Source of the DNA: Flavobacterium sp.
GTDB lineage: Bacteria > Bacteroidota > Bacteroidia > Flavobacteriales > Flavobacteriaceae
Assembly (NCBI RefSeq): GCF_003525665.1
Contig: NZ_DQDX01000188.1
Span: 15,512 to 23,788, forward strand
DNA length: 8,277 bases
Reading direction: 5' to 3'
The notes beneath the pieces are model-generated. The model saw only the letters and a list, made by a program, of their open reading frames with translations. It had not been told where the DNA came from and ran no database searches. A program made the position numbers and the translations under genes. Shown in pieces: positions 5,906-8,277 of the stretch (positions are counted from its first letter, which is position 1; the number at the start of each line of letters is the position of its first letter).

Positions 5906-6955
5906 TTATTTTAATTTTTCGAGTTGGGCTTTAAGTTCATCAAGTTGTTTTTGTAACACTTGAATTTCTGAGCTGTTGTTTATCGCTTTTATGGTTTGAA
6001 ACACTTTTACTTTAGTATCCTTTAAATCGTGCTTAACAAGTTTATTTTCGATAGATTTTGTTAGATCTTCTTCATACTCGTCTACAACAACATCTATTGT
6101 AAGTATTTTATTTTCAACATCAATAGCTGTGTGAATTACATGGTGTGTTTTTTCAATTTCATTGGTAACAAAATATTTTATTTTGTCGTTATATACATTT
6201 ACCATCCAAAGATTATAAGCTAAATAAAGTGCCGGAATAATTGTAATAAAAGCCAAGACTCCAAAATAGCTGTTAATGTGTTTGATATTGCTTTCCGAAA
6301 ATCTCGCAAATTTTAAATAACGAGTAATCATATAACAACCTAAGCAAATGAAAAGCGCATTTATAAAATAGGTATACAATCCGCCTAAAATATATTCCCA
6401 TTGCAATGTTGCGATTCCGAAACCAGCAGTACAAAGCGGCGGAATACAAGCGGTTGCGACAGCAATTCCTACTAAAACTCGATTTCCATCATGGCGTGAT
6501 ATGGCAATCATTCCGGCCATTCCACCAATAAAAGCTAAGAAAATATCAAAAATTGTGGGTTTTGAAAACGACAATAATTCGTCGGTGGCGATATGATATG
6601 GCGAAAGCAAATAATATAATGTGGAACACAAAATTGAAATTATAACAATTCTGAAAACATTTCTCAAACTCAATTTCAACAAAGTGGTGTTGGAAGTTCC
6701 AAGTGAAAATCCGATACCAAAAATTGGTCCCATTAAAGGAGAAATAATCATGGCACCAATTACAGCAGCTTTAGAATTGATGTTCAATCCAATGCAAGCA
6801 ATGAAAATCGCAAATGCCATAATCCAAAAGTTAGTACCTTTAAAAACGACACCCGATTTTATTTCGTCATAAGTAATCTGCTCCGCTTCTTGATCGGTTT
6901 TTAGGTTTAAAACAGTTTTGAGATATCTTTTAATTACCGCTAAATTGCTTGTCAT
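5906..6955 (-). CDS. DUF389 family multi-pass membrane protein
   Basis: Seen: 349 residues with about seven hydrophobic helices (around 42-58, 62-82, 98-118, 134-152, 158-180, 188-211, 229-251), preceded by a short cytoplasmic-type N-terminus and followed by a soluble tail of about 95 residues ending in a coiled-coil-like Leu/Lys/Glu stretch (331-349). The motifs GAMIISPLMGPIFG (67-80) and GIAVATACIPPLCTAGFGIA (163-182) are the hallmarks of DUF389 (Pfam PF04087). Known: members occur in bacteria and archaea; the function is not established. The gene is 18 nt after the sigma-54 regulator and ends at a strong terminator, so the two probably form one transcript. Inferred: with kdp next door, a role in ion or osmotic homeostasis is plausible, but nothing in the protein proves it. 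The ATG at 6955 is the natural start given the short gap. Confidence 0.92.
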   Translation of the reverse strand: MTSNLAVIKRYLKTVLNLKTDQEAEQITYDEIKSGVVFKGTNFWIMAFAIFIACIGLNINSKAAVIGAMIISPLMGPIFGIGFSLGTSNTTLLKLSLRNVFRIVIISILCSTLYYLLSPYHIATDELLSFSKPTIFDIFLAFIGGMAGMIAISRHDGNRVLVGIAVATACIPPLCTAGFGIATLQWEYILGGLYTYFINALFICLGCYMITRYLKFARFSESNIKHINSYFGVLAFITIIPALYLAYNLWMVNVYNDKIKYFVTNEIEKTHHVIHTAIDVENKILTIDVVVDEYEEDLTKSIENKLVKHDLKDTKVKVFQTIKAINNSSEIQVLQKQLDELKAQLEKLK

Positions 6956-6973
6956 AGCTTATTTTCTTAAAAA

Positions 6974-8277
6974 TTATAATCCAAATTCATCAATTTTTCG
7001 GTACAATGTTGCAATACCAATTTCTAATAATCTTGCGGTTTCTGCTTTGTTTCCTTTGGTGTAATTCAACACTTTTTGAATGTGTAATTTCTCAATACTT
7101 TGCATTGAAAAGGCCGACATTGTTTTATTGGAATTGTCTTGCTGGTGCTGAATTTCATAAGGTAAAACATCTTGCGTTAAAATAGCATCTGCTAAAATAA
7201 CCGAACGTTCTATGATATTTTTAAGTTCCCGAACATTTCCTGGCCAATGATAAACTTCTAATTTTTGAAGAAAATCTGGTGCAATTTCTAATTCTTTTTT
7301 ATTGGTTTTATCAGAAAATTGTTTGACAAAATAACTGGTTAAAGGCGAAATATCTTTTACACGTTCGCGCAATGGCGGAATTATAATTTCGAAAATATTC
7401 AATCGAAAATACAAATCCGAACGAAAAGTATGATTTTCACTTTCGGTTTTTAAATCTCTGTTGGTTGCTGCAATTAATCTAAAATTTGATTTTTTGGAAG
7501 TAGTTTCTCCAACCGGAATGTATTCGTTGGTTTCTAAAACACGTAATAATTTAGCTTGCAAATCGATGGGCATCTCTCCTATTTCATCCAAAAATAAAGT
7601 GCCACCATTGGCTTCTTCAATAAAACCTTTTTTATCTTTTAAAGCTCCGGTAAAAGCACCTTGTTTGTGTCCGAATAATTCGCTCTCTAGAATTTCTTTG
7701 CTAAATGTACTGCAATTTAAAGCTACAAATGATTTTCCAACACGAGTACTATTTTCATGAATCGCTTGCGCAAAAACTTCTTTTCCAGTTCCGGTTTCTC
7801 CAGTTAATAAAACAGTCGAATCGGTTTTGGCTACTTTTTTGGCTAAGTCAATTACTTGTTCTAACGCTTTTGATTTTCCAATTATGGTATCAAAAGAATA
7901 TTTATCTGAAATACGTTTTTCTAATTTTTGAACCTTCTTTTGAAGTTCCGATTTTTCTAATGCTTTGTATAATAGCGGAATGATTTTATCGTTATCATCG
8001 CCTTTTACAATATAATCGAAAGCACCGTTTTTCATAGCTTGAACACCATCGGCAATTTTTCCGAAAGCGGTTAAAAGAATTACTTCAACCAGAGGAAAAC
8101 TCGCCTTAATTTTTTCAAGAAAATCAACGCCATTTCCGTCCGGAAGTTTTACATCACATAAAATTACGTCAATATCATTTGATTCTAATTTCTTAAAACC
8201 CGATTTTAAATCGCCTGCTTCGATAACATCAAAACCTTCCGATTTTACTATTCTTGCAAGAAGTCCACGAAGTTTTT
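6974..8277 (-). CDS. Sigma-54-dependent response regulator, NtrC/AtoC type (N-terminus cut by window edge)
   Basis: A two-component activator that, once phosphorylated, drives sigma-54 RNA polymerase by ATP hydrolysis. Seen: 433 visible residues; the frame stays open to the right edge, so roughly 10 residues with the acidic pair of the receiver are missing. Numbering from the edge: receiver about 1-95 with phospho-acceptor D41 (ILCDVKLPDGNG), T69 (LLTAFG) and K91 (DYIVKGDD, with Gly in place of the usual Pro after Lys); AAA+ domain with Walker A GETGTGKE (159-166), ESELFGH (197-203), GAFTGA (206-211) for sigma-54 contact, Walker B TLFLDEIG (226-233) and arginine-finger region FRSDLYFR (284-291); Fis-type HTH at about 393-433 (GNKAETARLLEIGIATLYRK). 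The internal ATG at 8035 lies inside the receiver and is not the start. In Bacteroidota a regulator of this type commonly sits at kdp loci in place of OmpR-type KdpE; control of kdp is therefore the likely role, with a partner kinase outside the window. Confidence 0.96.
   Translation of the reverse strand, partial: KLRGLLARIVKSEGFDVIEAGDLKSGFKKLESNDIDVILCDVKLPDGNGVDFLEKIKASFPLVEVILLTAFGKIADGVQAMKNGAFDYIVKGDDNDKIIPLLYKALEKSELQKKVQKLEKRISDKYSFDTIIGKSKALEQVIDLAKKVAKTDSTVLLTGETGTGKEVFAQAIHENSTRVGKSFVALNCSTFSKEILESELFGHKQGAFTGALKDKKGFIEEANGGTLFLDEIGEMPIDLQAKLLRVLETNEYIPVGETTSKKSNFRLIAATNRDLKTESENHTFRSDLYFRLNIFEIIIPPLRERVKDISPLTSYFVKQFSDKTNKKELEIAPDFLQKLEVYHWPGNVRELKNIIERSVILADAILTQDVLPYEIQHQQDNSNKTMSAFSMQSIEKLHIQKVLNYTKGNKAETARLLEIGIATLYRKIDEFGL

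Noticed and set aside
7705..7983. 92-codon plus-strand ORF
   Set aside because: Shadow of the regulator's AAA+ domain and linker on the opposite strand; low-complexity Leu/Phe/Gln composition.
6974..8035. Reading the sigma-54 regulator as a complete gene starting at 8035
   Set aside because: The frame continues without a stop to the window edge and encodes the receiver core (ILCDVKLPDGNG, LLTAFG), so the gene is truncated by the window, not short.

Overview
The window is a potassium-uptake (kdp) locus from an AT-rich member of the Bacteroidota, most likely a Flavobacterium-like organism. The evidence is the AT-rich coding sequence, A-rich leaders without Shine-Dalgarno motifs ahead of the genes, the Bacteroidota-style KdpA filter sequence (NCNLQHYSGE), a NtrC-type regulator instead of the OmpR-type KdpE, and a porin gene directly after kdpC. 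All of these genes lie on the minus strand, so the biological order runs from high to low coordinates. The assignment to genus is inference.

Layout, in transcription order. (1) 8277-6974: a sigma-54-dependent response regulator (receiver, AAA+, Fis-type HTH), cut by the window edge at its N-terminus. (2) 6955-5906: a DUF389 membrane protein 18 nt downstream, probably co-transcribed, closed by a clear intrinsic terminator at 5860-5883. (3) 5859-5661: about 200 bp of non-coding DNA that must hold the kdp promoter. It carries three TTCATT/AATGAA boxes forming two inverted repeats, a longer-range 9-bp inverted repeat that could fold in the 5' UTR, and a weak sigma-54-like site. (4) 5660-5379: a small helical soluble protein, probably DUF7674. 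(5) 5358-5272: an easily missed 28-residue single-pass membrane peptide. (6) 5268-5191: KdpF, 25 residues. (7) 5170-3449: KdpA. (8) 3438-1405: KdpB. (9) 1356-796: KdpC. (10) 787-755: a perfect palindrome in the kdpC-porin gap. (11) 735 to the left edge: the N-terminal 245 residues of an outer-membrane beta-barrel porin.

How they work together: KdpA (channel-like K+ subunit), KdpB (P-type ATPase), KdpC and KdpF form the high-affinity KdpFABC potassium pump of the inner membrane. The porin could supply K+ across the outer membrane. The upstream NtrC-type regulator is the natural candidate to switch the operon on, with its kinase (probably KdpD) expected beyond the left edge. The roles of the DUF389 protein, the DUF7674-like protein and the 28-residue peptide are not known. 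Those two small proteins at the head of the operon, and the unusual control region, are the least explained part of the window.

I saw no tRNA, rRNA, CRISPR array, insertion sequence or phage gene. No stretch longer than 300 bases lacks a gene.
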